Below, one piece after another: positions 34,625-44,023 of a stretch of 64,000 nt of DNA. How positions within the stretch are numbered: the first letter of the stretch is position 1; every line of letters starts with the position of its first letter. The position numbers and the translations under genes were made by a program. The notes beneath the pieces are model-generated. The model made no database searches and had not been told where the DNA came from. It was given only the letters and a program-made list of their open reading frames with translations. This DNA is from JBGPGW01 sp046349515 (GTDB taxonomy: Bacteria; Pseudomonadota; Alphaproteobacteria; CADEGL01), in assembly GCA_046349515.1 (NCBI GenBank), contig JAXMCE010000004.1, positions 1 through 64,000 on the forward strand, written 5' to 3'.

Positions 34625-35666
34625 TCACTCTGTCTTAGGCAATTTCGCCTCTTCCGCTCGTGCGGGAACTTCAGCGGCCTGAGTTCGAGTGCATTGCGAG
34701 AACGCATCGCCCCAACGACGGCTCCAGCAATAGTCCTGGCTATGCTCCTCAGCGATAGTCAGCCCGGCGAGTCCACCGAGCGCAGCAGCGAGCCCCATGC
34801 CATCGGCCCCGCCTTCTCCGCCGCCGTGACCGCTGCCGCCTTGGCCGCCACCACCCTGACCGCCACCACCCTGACCGCCACCGACCCTGACCGCCACCAC
34901 CCTGGCCGCACCACCCTGGCCGCCACCACCTTGGCCGCCACCACCTGGCCGCCGCCCCTGACCGCCACCACCACCACCTTGGCCGCCACCACCCTGGCCG
35001 CCGCCGCCTTGACCGCCGCCACCCTGACCGCCACCACCCTGGCCGCCACCGCCTTGGCCGCCGCCGCCTGGGCCTTGACCACCACCACCCCTTGGCCACC
35101 ACCGCCTTGGCCGCCGCCGCCTTGACCACCACCGCCACCACCTTGGCCGCCACCACCCTGGCCGCCGCCGCCTTGACCGCCGCCACCCTGGCCACCACCC
35201 CTTGGCCGCCGCCACCTTGGCCACCACCACCCTGACCGCCGCCGCCTTGACCACCACCACCACCTTGGCCGCCGCCCTGACCGCCACCGCCTTGACCGCC
35301 ACCGCCATGCCCCCCGCCATCACCTCCTCCGTGGCCACCACCATCGCCACCCGGGCCACAGCCTTCACCGCCGCCATTGCCCCCACCGTTTCCGCCGCCA
35401 ATGCCGCCGCCGATCCCGCCAAGACCAGCACCAATCCCGCCGAGGCCGCCCCCGATCCCACCGATTCCAGCGCCAATTCCTGCGCCGATACCTCCAAGCC
35501 CGCCACCGATGCCGCCACCCTGGCCGCCACCATTGCCACCTGCTTGGGAGACGTTGCTTCTGATCGTGAGCGAGTGACTGTCCGGCGTCACCGGCGCCAT
35601 CGCCACGCCCAGCGCGAGAGTTGCACTCGAAATAAGGAGGGAAATCCGGAAGCTCGTCTTGTCCAT
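34625..35666 (-). pseudogene. Secreted Gly-rich repeat protein gene split by frameshifts
   Basis: The front (ATG 35666, GGAG about 7 bases upstream) encodes a signal peptide and a mature Gly-rich domain in G-G-G-x-G and G-G-I-G-A repeats. A run of about 15-base units (G-G-G-Q-G) follows. At about 35199 and again at about 35092 the unit has two extra bases (CCACCACCCCTTGG instead of CCACCACCTTGG on the + strand), and each shifts the frame. The Gly-rich reading then continues in another frame to a normal ending with C-W-S-R-R-W-G-D-A-F-S-Q-C. Smaller compensating +1/-1 changes lie near 34886 and 34908. Possible causes are sequencing error in a GC-rich repeat, phase-variable slippage or decay. 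Without frameshifts the product would be about 340 residues. Confidence 0.6.
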
Positions 35667-36400
35667 GCGCCATCTCCGTTGCTCGGCCGCATGAACGAAT
35701 CCCCCACGCGTGATCGTGGCGGCCCGAATGGAACGATGAACGGCAATGGGCATGCCGAAGGCGCGCGACACGGCGAACATCGCCGTGAGATCGGACGAAG
35801 TAGACAGCGAAACAGTCAGTTATGGGACATTTGCGGGTCCGCCTCTCGCGCGGACATGTAACATCAACGAATCAATCTTGTTTCGTCGCGGGACAAGTTC
35901 GTTTCAACCGCGCGACAAATGGACAGCTGAGAAGCATCCGACGATCGACAAATTTTCCGATCGAAAGCCGTTATCTCGAAGTGGCTATGACTTTCGGCTC
36001 ACCGAATGACCGACCGCGCGATGGGATTCCAAAACTCTGCCGTATCGACCGTCTTTCATACATTGCGCATTGGGGTATTCTGCATGCAACGAAGAGAGCC
36101 GTCCTCGTTTACTACATGAACCACGTCACTCGACGTTCGCTCTAACACCTATTTGCCGAAGGTACTCCGCCAACGGAGAGCGGACGCATACTCCCTTCGG
36201 CAACAGTAGGGGTAGATTACAGAGACAAACGGCTAGGTAAGTTCTTGCTCGCGTCGCTCAGCGGAACGACGGCCTTTGTCGTCTCCGGGTGGACGGTCCC
36301 TAGGGAGCAAGACACCACGCGGCACCCGTTAGACAATAGCCTCACACTCCCGGTGGAATGGCGGACGCCTTGCCTCCGATCGGCCCGCTCCGCCTGCGCC
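35667..36400. other. Long intergenic region with one structured element
   Basis: These 734 bases lie before the Gly-rich gene (leftward) and after the ureohydrolase gene (also leftward). Frames of about 90-110 codons exist but show no coding bias. Base composition is lower in GC than nearby genes. The single element that stands out is the nested stem-loop at 36153-36203. Confidence 0.4.
36153..36203. other. Nested stem-loop (structured element)
   Basis: TTGCCGAAGG (36153-36162) is perfectly complementary to CCTTCGGCAA (36194-36203). Inside, CTCCG (36165-36169) pairs with CGGAG (36174-36178) around a CCAA loop. It could be a small RNA, a bidirectional termination element without T-run, or a protein-binding site. 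Nothing identifies a known family. Confidence 0.35.
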
Positions 36401-37474
36401 TCACTTCCGCGTCTTTCTCTCAACCATACCGGCCATGAGGTACATGATCACGTAGACGATCAGCCGATAGACGACGGCCGATCCGGGCGGAATGCAAATG
36501 AACGACATGGCATCGAGCCCGCGCGTGCCAATCTCGTAGGCGATTCGCAGTACCTCGTAGTCGGTCATGCCTATGGGTTCGGCGAGGTCGCCGAGAATGT
36601 CACCCGGAGCCGGCCCTGCGCCACCGATGACATCCATGTCGAAGTGCACATAGACCGCATCGGTTCCTTCATAGGCGTGGCGAAGCTCACCGCACACCTT
36701 CTCGATGTCAAACCCCCGGCGGATGCGCCACATGGGGAAAAAATGCGTGCCCTGATCGAGGAATCGACGCACCTGGACCTTGTGCTCGAGCATGCCGCGC
36801 TCGCCGATCTCGACCAGGTTCTTCGGGTCGTAGTTCTTGCAAAATTCGTAGGTCTTGTATTTCCAAGAGTCGCTCCCCGCAATGCGCGGATCCATGGTGA
36901 GCTTGTCCAAGGGCGCAATGTCCCAGTGCGTGTCGAGGCTCACCATGCCGACCTTGCCCTTGGTGCGTTCCGAGACCGGCTTTGCGATGGCAAAAGAGCC
37001 GCACGGCGAATTCTGGCCAATCACGATGGGAATGGCGCCGGCATCGAGCGCGTCGTTGACCTTGGCCTCGACCGAGGCTTGGGCGCGGAGAATGTTCTCG
37101 GCCGTCGGCTTGACGAGACTCTCAGGCGGGATATCCGCATCACCGTAGTCCACGAGCTTCACATGCTCAAACACATCGACGTTGAAATCCTGGATGTAGC
37201 CGGAGCCATATCGCACCGATTGCTGGCGGATGCGCTTGGCTGCGGCAAGCCATTCCTCCTTGCCGACGCCCGCATAGCCTCGCCAGCCCGCGACATACGG
37301 CGCGCCGATGATGACGATGTCGGCGCCTTTGAGCTCGTCCGGCTTCGTTGCGTGAGGGCGCGCCATGAACGTCGGAGTCTCCGCCTCGATCATCGGCACG
37401 TACCACGGAGCCGTGAACGAGAATGTATTCTCGATGCGATTCCGCTCGATCTCCTCCCAGCTCGGGTAGGGCAT
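36401..37474 (-). CDS. Divergent ureohydrolase (arginase/agmatinase family)
   Basis: 357 residues. Metal-ligand motifs of the family are recognisable: L-D-T-H-W-D (Asp181, His183, Asp185) and V-H-F-D-M-D-V (Asp279, Asp281). The usual G-G-D-H-S motif reads I-G-Q-N-S-P-C, so Asn155 replaces the first metal-ligand His. The family hydrolyses guanidino compounds to urea plus an amine. The altered site suggests a different metal set or substrate, or loss of activity. The N-terminal extension (residues 1-50) is also longer than in agmatinases. It lies downstream of a small lipoprotein gene, on the same strand as the catabolic cluster. Confidence 0.8.
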   Translation of the reverse strand: MPYPSWEEIERNRIENTFSFTAPWYVPMIEAETPTFMARPHATKPDELKGADIVIIGAPYVAGWRGYAGVGKEEWLAAAKRIRQQSVRYGSGYIQDFNVDVFEHVKLVDYGDADIPPESLVKPTAENILRAQASVEAKVNDALDAGAIPIVIGQNSPCGSFAIAKPVSERTKGKVGMVSLDTHWDIAPLDKLTMDPRIAGSDSWKYKTYEFCKNYDPKNLVEIGERGMLEHKVQVRRFLDQGTHFFPMWRIRRGFDIEKVCGELRHAYEGTDAVYVHFDMDVIGGAGPAPGDILGDLAEPIGMTDYEVLRIAYEIGTRGLDAMSFICIPPGSAVVYRLIVYVIMYLMAGMVERKTRK

Positions 37475-37519
37475 GTCGGACTCCTTGCAATGCGGGTTGA
37501 GGGAGGCGATCGACTGCAG

Positions 37520-37852
37520 TTAGAGGCGAAGCTTGGTTCTGAGGGCCGTGCAGTCATTGCCAGACACAGTTTGCGATTCGATCACATCTTTTGCGTCGAC
37601 GATGAATTCAACTGTGCAAAAGCGCGGTTGACCTGGACTAGCGTTCGCGTCCTTCCAATCATAGCGTGCCACCTTGCGTCCATCGGCGAGAGCGGACACA
37701 TCGTTCGGCTGTCCTGAATTCGCGATGACATCCTTCAGCGGGATTCCCGCATAGGACCGGTCTGGACGATAGAGCACGCACGACGATACGGCGAACACGA
37801 TCATGAGTGCCATGACGCCATGAAACCTTCGATTCATCCCCGACGCGATCAT
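37520..37852 (-). CDS. Small lipoprotein of unknown function
   Basis: 110 residues from ATG 37852, with GGAGG 7 bases upstream deciding the start over ATG 37837. The signal peptide ends with the lipobox V-S-S-C. The mature part has I-P-L-K-D-V-I-A-N-S-G-Q-P and D-G-R-K-V-A-R-Y-D-W segments, reminiscent of small BamE-like lipoproteins, with a late Cys pair. The similarity is weak. The gap to the ureohydrolase gene is 45 bases. Confidence 0.65.
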   Translation of the reverse strand: MIASGMNRRFHGVMALMIVFAVSSCVLYRPDRSYAGIPLKDVIANSGQPNDVSALADGRKVARYDWKDANASPGQPRFCTVEFIVDAKDVIESQTVSGNDCTALRTKLRL

Positions 37853-38025
37853 GCGCCGACCTCCATGCTCTCGCCGGAAAACGTGAGTGACCCAACGGTG
37901 CCCCCCTCCGATGGGAGCAGCGTCATCGCAGTGCCGGCACGCGATGGCAGAAATCTTTTCATCCTCGCGCTACCATAACCGCGACGATCGCTGCCGCAAG
38001 CCTCTTTGGAGCCAACGGCTAGCCA

Positions 38026-39222
38026 TCAGGAAAACAAGATCGATGCATCGCTCGTGTAGCGCGCCAGCCGTTCGCGGTCGATAGTGACCCCGAGGCCCGG
38101 TCGGTCGGGAATCGTGAGAAAGCCATCCTTGTCCACGACAAATGGCTCAGCCGTGATGCCATCGACATAAGGGCTGCCGCCGATGAATTCGACGAGGTCG
38201 GCATCGGGGAAGGCGGTCGCCATTTGGAGGTCGGCGGCAACACCGAGAGCCGTGTTCCACCCATGCCCGATGTACTTCACGCCGAAATCATGTGCCATCC
38301 AGACGATGCGCCGCTGCTCGCTGATCCCGCCAACCTTGGTGACGTCGGGCTGGACGATATCGAAGGCGCCCCGCGAAAGCCACGGAAGGAAGGACTGTCG
38401 CCTCGTCAGCACCTCCCCGCCGGCGATCGGCACCGGGCTTTGGCGGCGCAGCTCGCAATAATCATCGATCGCATCGGGACGCAAGGCTTCCTCGAACCAC
38501 CCGACATCGTAGTTCTTGAGCATCTCGGCCGTTCGCAACGCCCATTTGAGCCCGTGCGGCCAGTAGGCGTCGCTCGCTCCGGCGTCAACAAAAAGTTTCG
38601 ATGCCGACCCCGCCGCTTCGCGCGCCGCGCGCACGATGGCCTCATCGAGCCGATGGTCGCGTGCGCGCCCGAATGGCCCCCAACCGATCTTGAACGCTGT
38701 AAATCCACGCGTTCGATGGGCCTCGATGACATCGCGCATGCGCGCTGGCTCTTCCATGAGGAGCGAGCAGTACGGCTCGACGCGATCTCGGTGACGCCCG
38801 CCCAAGAGCCGCCCCACCGAGAGGCCCGTCGCCTGACCAAGAATGTCCCAGAGCGCGATGTCGATCCCGCTGATGACGTGGGTGAGCGTACCGCCCCGTC
38901 CCATCCAAAAGGTGTTCTGATGAAGCTTCTCCGACACGCGCTCGGGCGACAAGGCGTCCTCGCCGAGGACGAGGGGTTCGAGCACCTTGAGGCCGGCGGC
39001 AACGAGGCGCGCATCGGTGAACACGCTGCCGAAGCCCGTGATCCCCTCGTCGGTATGCACGGCGAGAATGGCGTGGATTGAATCCTCTGGCCTGATTTCA
39101 TTCGACCAACCCCCTTTGGGGCTCTCGCCGAAGAGGGGCGCGGAGCGGATGGCCGTGATCTTGATCGGCGGGAGCGCGCGGCTGGCTGTCGCGCGCTCAT
39201 CGTCCTTGTTCGCTTCGCCCAT
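38026..39222 (-). CDS. Mandelate racemase/muconate lactonizing enzyme family (enolase superfamily)
   Basis: 398 residues from ATG 39222. Enolase-superfamily metal ligands are visible: F-V-D-A-G (Asp), W-F-E-E-A (Glu) and I-A-G-G-E (Glu). A general-base candidate His is in Y-I-G-H-G-W-N-T, with the K-x-G motif A-F-K-I-G-W-G on the other face. His plus this ligand set points to the acid-sugar or mandelate racemase subgroup. Expected reaction: proton abstraction alpha to a carboxylate, for example dehydration or racemization. It lies 35 bases downstream of the acyl-CoA ligase gene, in the same leftward cluster. Confidence 0.88.
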   Translation of the reverse strand: MGEANKDDERATASRALPPIKITAIRSAPLFGESPKGGWSNEIRPEDSIHAILAVHTDEGITGFGSVFTDARLVAAGLKVLEPLVLGEDALSPERVSEKLHQNTFWMGRGGTLTHVISGIDIALWDILGQATGLSVGRLLGGRHRDRVEPYCSLLMEEPARMRDVIEAHRTRGFTAFKIGWGPFGRARDHRLDEAIVRAAREAAGSASKLFVDAGASDAYWPHGLKWALRTAEMLKNYDVGWFEEALRPDAIDDYCELRRQSPVPIAGGEVLTRRQSFLPWLSRGAFDIVQPDVTKVGGISEQRRIVWMAHDFGVKYIGHGWNTALGVAADLQMATAFPDADLVEFIGGSPYVDGITAEPFVVDKDGFLTIPDRPGLGVTIDRERLARYTSDASILFS

Positions 39223-39257
39223 TCCTTCGCCCCTTTCCCCCGATGCCCGCCGACCGC

Positions 39258-40904
39258 TCAACCACGGTGGCCGATGCGCTCGCGTCTGACGACAATGCCG
39301 GCCGTTTCACGGTCCCAGGTCTCTTCCGTCACCCCATCCTTTCGCAGCACGGACTTTTGGATCTTGCCGGTCTGGGTTTTCGGCAAGGCCGCCATGACCC
39401 GAACAAAGCGCGGCACCATGAAATGTGCCATGCGGGGAAGGAGAAAGGCGATGAGCTCCTTGGGATCGATCGTGCAACCCGGCTTTGGCTGCACCGCGAC
39501 CAACACTTCCTCCCCATCGTCGCCACGAGCGGCGACCGCCGCGGCTGCTTCGACCGCATCGAAGGCCAAGACTTCTCGCTCGACCTCGGCGGAGGAGATG
39601 CTCTCGCCGCGGCGGCGGATCGAATCCGTTTTCCTGTCGACGAAATAGTAATTGCCGGCGGCGTCCGTCCGCATGAGGTCGCCCGTGTGGAACCATCCGT
39701 TTCGCCACGCAGCAGCAGTTGCCTCCGGCATTCGATGATAGCCTGGCGTGATCACCCATGGTACGTCGGACCGCGCCACGAGCTCCCCTACCTCGCCCAC
39801 ATCGACGTCGCGGTCGAACGCATCGACGAGACGGACCTCCATGTGCGGCGCACCTTCGCGGTGTCGGCCGCAATAGCCATGGGGCATCGTGTGCGCGACG
39901 ACGTCCGAGATGATGGCCGATCCCATCTCCGTCATGTCGATGCCGGTGTAAATCGTGATACCGAAGCGCCGCGTGAAAGTGTCGACATCGCGGATGAGTG
40001 GCTGCTGCAAAACGGTTCTCAGTGTATGTCGCGTGTCATCGGGGCCCGGAGGCTGCTTCATGAGAAAATCCGCCATCGGTCCGAGGAGGTAGCAACTCGT
40101 CGCCTCCATACGACGGATCTGCGACCAAAACTCCCGTGTGCTGAAATCGCGCACGACCGCGATCGAGCCGCCAACGTCGAGCATCGCATAGGCGACCAGC
40201 AGGCCGCCCATATGGTAGTAAGGCAGATTGAGGAGAAAGCGATCGTCGCCGCGGAGAAAGTGGAGGGAAAGGACACCCGTCGCGTAGGTCAAGACATGGG
40301 GGCACAGTACGCCCTTTGACGGGCCGGTCGTGCCGGACGTGTAGAGGATAGCGCCGATGTCCCACGGCTCAACGACGGGAATCGGATTGAGATAATCTTC
40401 GCTGTCCGATTCGAGCGCACCCTCCCCAAGCACATTGAAAGATGATGGTGCCCTCCCCTCGCCGCCGACGACGACCAATGTCTTCAATGTTCCGCATTCG
40501 AGCTCGCTCAACCGTTCCACGAGATCGGCATGGCAGATCATGAGCTGCGCGGCCGAATTCTGGACGACGTGGCCGAGCAACTGGCCACGAAGTGCCAGAT
40601 TGATCGGAACGAAGACAGCACCGAGATAGCTGAGTGCGATGGAAATCCGGACGATGTCCGGTCCGTTGGGCAGCCAAACCAGCACGGGGTGATCCCGACC
40701 GACCCCGAGCCGCCCAAGTGCCACCGCCGTGCGGCGCGCTTGGCGCTGCACCTCGCGGTAGCTCCAGCTCGGGCCCGAGTCGAATACGGCGAACGTCTTG
40801 TCCGGGAATTGAGAGACTCGTTTGTCGAGAAGGGCCGACAGCACGCAGTCTTCGCGTGACGGGAATGCGGATCGGCGAAACCCCTCCCCATATGCCTCAG
40901 CCAT
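39258..40904 (-). CDS. AMP-dependent acyl-CoA synthetase (ANL superfamily)
   Basis: 548 residues. It contains the ATP/AMP-binding loop Y-T-S-G-T-T-G-P-S-K-G, the A5-type motif Y-T-G-I-D-M-T-E, and the hinge/lysine regions F-V-D-R-K-T-D-S-I-R-R-R-G-E and a C-terminal K-T-Q-T-G-K-I-Q-K catalytic Lys segment. The reaction is carboxylate plus ATP plus CoA to acyl-CoA. The closest architectural match is the crotonobetaine/carnitine-CoA ligase-like group, judged by eye. It lies 22 bases downstream of the FAD oxidase gene. Confidence 0.9.
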   Translation of the reverse strand: MAEAYGEGFRRSAFPSREDCVLSALLDKRVSQFPDKTFAVFDSGPSWSYREVQRQARRTAVALGRLGVGRDHPVLVWLPNGPDIVRISIALSYLGAVFVPINLALRGQLLGHVVQNSAAQLMICHADLVERLSELECGTLKTLVVVGGEGRAPSSFNVLGEGALESDSEDYLNPIPVVEPWDIGAILYTSGTTGPSKGVLCPHVLTYATGVLSLHFLRGDDRFLLNLPYYHMGGLLVAYAMLDVGGSIAVVRDFSTREFWSQIRRMEATSCYLLGPMADFLMKQPPGPDDTRHTLRTVLQQPLIRDVDTFTRRFGITIYTGIDMTEMGSAIISDVVAHTMPHGYCGRHREGAPHMEVRLVDAFDRDVDVGEVGELVARSDVPWVITPGYHRMPEATAAAWRNGWFHTGDLMRTDAAGNYYFVDRKTDSIRRRGESISSAEVEREVLAFDAVEAAAAVAARGDDGEEVLVAVQPKPGCTIDPKELIAFLLPRMAHFMVPRFVRVMAALPKTQTGKIQKSVLRKDGVTEETWDRETAGIVVRRERIGHRG

Positions 40905-40926
40905 CCACCGTCCCCGTCCGCCGGCC

Positions 40927-42219
40927 TTACTTCGCCATCCAGTCCTTGTAGCGATAGTACAGGACAGTTACCGGAAGGAACCACGGCCGGCCGTAGTAGA
41001 GAGGGCGGGTCTCGAAGGGAAGGCTGTCGAATGCCGTACTTGCGTCATTCGCCCGCAGAAGCCGCAGCGCAATCTTGTGTCCCATATAGGGCGCCATCGC
41101 GACGCCATAGCCGCTGTAACCGACGGCATAGTGGATGCCGTCGATCTGACCGATATGCGGGCGCTTCTGAAACGTATAGCCGACGGTCCCGAGCCAACTG
41201 TGGCCCAAGCGTATGCCGTCCAGCTGAGGGAAAAGACGCTTGGCCAATGCGAAGATTCGCTCACCGGAGGTACGCGGATCCGTGTCGCGCATCGTGGCCC
41301 GCCCGCCGAAGATGAGGCGCGAGTGGTCTGGCGCCGGCCTCATGGAATGGGCGAGCTTCAACGTATCGACGCTCGGGCGGAGACCTGGAATGACCGAACG
41401 AATACGGTCGATGTCGAGCGGTTCGGTTGCGACACCGCCGGCGGAGAGCGGAATGACGCGGCGTTGAAGTTTCGGGACGAGGTTCCCAGTAAGCGCGTCC
41501 GATGCAACGACGACATCGCGGGCGCGGATCCGGCCCCTGGGCGTCTCGACGGTGAAGCCACCCACCTCCTGTTCGATGCGTCTGACCCGCGTGCCGCTTG
41601 CCACCGTCCCACCAGCCGCCATCACGCTCTTGACCAATCCGGCCTGGAGCATGGCGCCGTGCACGCTGCCCTCCCGGTGCCGGATTTCGCCACCGAAATA
41701 GGCATCGGTCGCAAGCTCCTTCCTCATTTCGGATCGCGGCACCATGTCTGCCTCGTAACCGACCTCGCGCTTGAGCGTATCCATCTCCCGGGCCAGCATC
41801 TCGTAGTGGCCCGGCCGCGCCGCGGCAACGAAGCGGCCGCTTCGGCGGACATGGCAGTCGATCTTCTCCCGCTCGATGAGATCGAAGATGAAGTCGACCG
41901 AAGCCAGCTCCTCCCTCACGATCGCCGCGGCCTTGGCTTTGCCGTACGCATCGGCAAGCTGGCCAAAGGACTGACGATTGATTCCCACATGGCCTTGATT
42001 GCGGGAGGACGCCGCCCAGCCCGTTGCTTCCGCCTCGAGCACCAGTACTTCACGGGAGGCGCGAGCGAGCGTCAGCGCGGCTCCCAGTCCTGTATAGCCG
42101 GCCCCGATGACCACCGTGTCAATTTGCTTCGGAAGCTCGGCGATTGGCAGAGGCGTCGGCGGCGCCGCGTCCCACCAATACGGTTCGAGTTTCAAGCCGT
42201 CCGCAGGCGACTGAGGCAT
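40927..42219 (-). CDS. FAD-dependent amine/amino acid oxidase (DAO family)
   Basis: 430 residues. The Rossmann motif V-V-I-G-A-G-Y-T-G-L-G-A-A-L lies near residue 37, after an N-terminal W-W-D-A-A-P segment typical of the PuuB/OrdL-like group. Mid-sequence S-S-R-N-Q-G-H-V-G is the PuuB-like FAD-binding motif. The C-terminal G-Y-S-G-Y-G-V-A region closes the FAD site. The enzyme oxidises a C-N bond in an amine or amino acid. The neighbours suggest an amino acid, betaine or guanidino substrate. Confidence 0.88.
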   Translation of the reverse strand: MPQSPADGLKLEPYWWDAAPPTPLPIAELPKQIDTVVIGAGYTGLGAALTLARASREVLVLEAEATGWAASSRNQGHVGINRQSFGQLADAYGKAKAAAIVREELASVDFIFDLIEREKIDCHVRRSGRFVAAARPGHYEMLAREMDTLKREVGYEADMVPRSEMRKELATDAYFGGEIRHREGSVHGAMLQAGLVKSVMAAGGTVASGTRVRRIEQEVGGFTVETPRGRIRARDVVVASDALTGNLVPKLQRRVIPLSAGGVATEPLDIDRIRSVIPGLRPSVDTLKLAHSMRPAPDHSRLIFGGRATMRDTDPRTSGERIFALAKRLFPQLDGIRLGHSWLGTVGYTFQKRPHIGQIDGIHYAVGYSGYGVAMAPYMGHKIALRLLRANDASTAFDSLPFETRPLYYGRPWFLPVTVLYYRYKDWMAK

Positions 42220-42262
42220 CTCTTATTTCCTTGCGTGAATGCCAAGCACGATCGAACCGACC

Positions 42263-43303
42263 CTAGCGAAGGCCATGCACATAATGATGCAACGGCCGGT
42301 TCCGATAGACCAGCTTCGGCAATTGCTCGATCGTGACATAGCCGGGCGGGGCATTGATGATGTCAGGGATCCGAGCGACCATTTGGACCGGCGTGGTCAG
42401 ATTGCCGTCGAGTCCGCCGAAGCGGAGGGTAAGATTGGGCTCGCCGCGGATCTGCCAGGTCTTCTGCTCCGATTCACCTTTCTTCAGCACGCGAACCGCG
42501 TTGCGGCCCTTGAACGCGATGCCCTCGCGCGTTTCGATGTCGATGAGCTGCATGGTCCCGATGGCGCGGCCAGAGGCGATGGTCTTCCCCAGCGCCGCAC
42601 AATGAAGAGGGGCGGCGGCGACGATAGGCTCAAGCCCTTCGCGGATTCGCGTGATGGTGAGGCCGAGATCGGCAGCAAGATTGTCCCAGAAATAGACATA
42701 GATGCCGTGCTGGAGTGGGCTATCGGGCGCGGGCTTCGCCGCGCGGACGGCTTCGGGTGCTTCGTCGACATGCACCACACGCGCGACTTCGGGTCCGTAG
42801 TTGTCCACATTCGTCACGCTCCGATGGGTAATACTGCGAATCGACCGGCACGCGCCGGTCAAGAGTGCCGGCGCGTTCACGATGAGCATGTCCTGATTGC
42901 CCGTGCCGGTAATGGACACACCCTTCTCTTTGGCAAGACGGTCGAGGCCAGCCGTCAACGCCGGCTCCGCCCGCCAGGGATATGATGCCTCGGCACCGAC
43001 GGTGATCACGTTCATCCGCGCCATGAGACACTCGCGATAGATTTGGTCCATTCGCTTCATGTCGTCAAAGACACTCACGATCGCGACGTCAGCCGAAACG
43101 CCGTCAAGGCAGCCTGGCTTGGCCTCGCGGATCGTAAGATTGAACGGCTCGGCAAGTGCTGCAAATTCAGCAAGGTTGCGCCCGACCTTGGGGCCTGCGC
43201 GGTTGAAGGCACCGACGATCTCGACACCTTTCTCACGCAACAAACGGACGACCACGACACCGACCTTGCCGAGGCCGTAGACGACTGCACGAATTGGCCG
43301 CAT
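42263..43303 (-). CDS. DapB-like NAD(P)-dependent dehydrogenase (2,4-diaminopentanoate dehydrogenase family)
   Basis: 346 residues from ATG 43303, chosen because the purine-rich ribosome binding site sits 7 bases before it and only 1 base before the alternative at 43309. The dinucleotide motif V-Y-G-L-G-K-V-G starts at residue 7. The later T-G-T-G-N-Q-D segment is typical of the amine-dehydrogenase branch related to dihydrodipicolinate reductase N-domains. It probably oxidises an amine group of an amino acid-like compound. It lies 43 bases upstream of the FAD oxidase gene. Confidence 0.82.
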   Translation of the reverse strand: MRPIRAVVYGLGKVGVVVVRLLREKGVEIVGAFNRAGPKVGRNLAEFAALAEPFNLTIREAKPGCLDGVSADVAIVSVFDDMKRMDQIYRECLMARMNVITVGAEASYPWRAEPALTAGLDRLAKEKGVSITGTGNQDMLIVNAPALLTGACRSIRSITHRSVTNVDNYGPEVARVVHVDEAPEAVRAAKPAPDSPLQHGIYVYFWDNLAADLGLTITRIREGLEPIVAAAPLHCAALGKTIASGRAIGTMQLIDIETREGIAFKGRNAVRVLKKGESEQKTWQIRGEPNLTLRFGGLDGNLTTPVQMVARIPDIINAPPGYVTIEQLPKLVYRNRPLHHYVHGLR

Positions 43304-43393
43304 GGACATGCTCCCCCGCTCCCCACACCTCGATGCGCCAAGGTATGGGGTCGAGTCAAGCGTCGGGGCGTCCGAATGCGAGCCGTCGGCCGC

Positions 43394-43798
43394 TCACTTC
43401 GTCGCGTTTTTCAGATATTCGATGACGTTGCGCCTGAAATCGGCATTGGGAAAACGCGGCGGCATTTCGTTGTCGATCTTGGTCTTGCCGAGCTCGCGCT
43501 TGAGAAAATCACCTGGATCAGCGAGGTAGCGGAACAGCGTGTCCTCGGTCCAAACGAGGCCCTTGGCACCTGCCGCGGTCATTTCATCCGTATAGCGGTA
43601 GTTCGGCACTGTTCCCGCGCGCCGGCCGAGCAGTCCATGCAGGCTCGGGCCGATGCCGTTCGCTCCCTCCTGAAGAGAATGGCAGACCTTGCAGCGATCG
43701 AAGTGATACTCGCCCATTTTCGCATCGCCGGCCGCCCCGGCGTCGCTCGCATGAACCGTGAGAGCAGCTAACGCTGCGACGAATACCGCCCGCTTCAT
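43394..43798 (-). CDS. Periplasmic c-type cytochrome
   Basis: 134 residues from ATG 43798, with GGGG upstream. The frame extends to 43879, but that ATG would put the signal peptide internally. A signal peptide of about 23 residues precedes D-A-K-M-G-E-Y-H-F-D. The haem site is C-K-V-C-H and the axial Met is in N-E-M-P-P, as in class I cytochrome c of the cytochrome c2/c552 type. It could accept electrons from a neighbouring dehydrogenase. It is the first gene of the leftward catabolic cluster. Confidence 0.85.
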   Translation of the reverse strand: MKRAVFVAALAALTVHASDAGAAGDAKMGEYHFDRCKVCHSLQEGANGIGPSLHGLLGRRAGTVPNYRYTDEMTAAGAKGLVWTEDTLFRYLADPGDFLKRELGKTKIDNEMPPRFPNADFRRNVIEYLKNATK

Positions 43799-44023
43799 GG
43801 TCCCCGCCCTGAGTCCCATACCGGCAAAGCCGGCATTGCGTTCCATAGAAATCGCGCCTGTCGCGCGACTCTCGGCCAAACCGCGGAAGAAGGCAAGCAG
43901 AGGGCTTGAGGTCGACGGCCTATCCGCCCAAGGGATGGCGCGGGAATACCGTCAACTGTATGGTCGGAACTCGAACACATCGACCCTATCGGACGCCACA
44001 GTCATCGGCAGTGGACGAACCCC

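Noticed and set aside
34700..35560. CRISPR-like or tandem DNA repeat array
   Set aside because: The short units are codon-level Gly-rich repeats, with no spacers of constant length.
36245..37717. 490-codon frame on the plus strand
   Set aside because: Antisense to the ureohydrolase gene, which has recognisable motifs. Such frames are common in GC-rich DNA.
39243..42336. Long plus-strand frames (39243-40319 and 40822-42336)
   Set aside because: Antisense to the acyl-CoA ligase and FAD oxidase genes, which carry clear family motifs.
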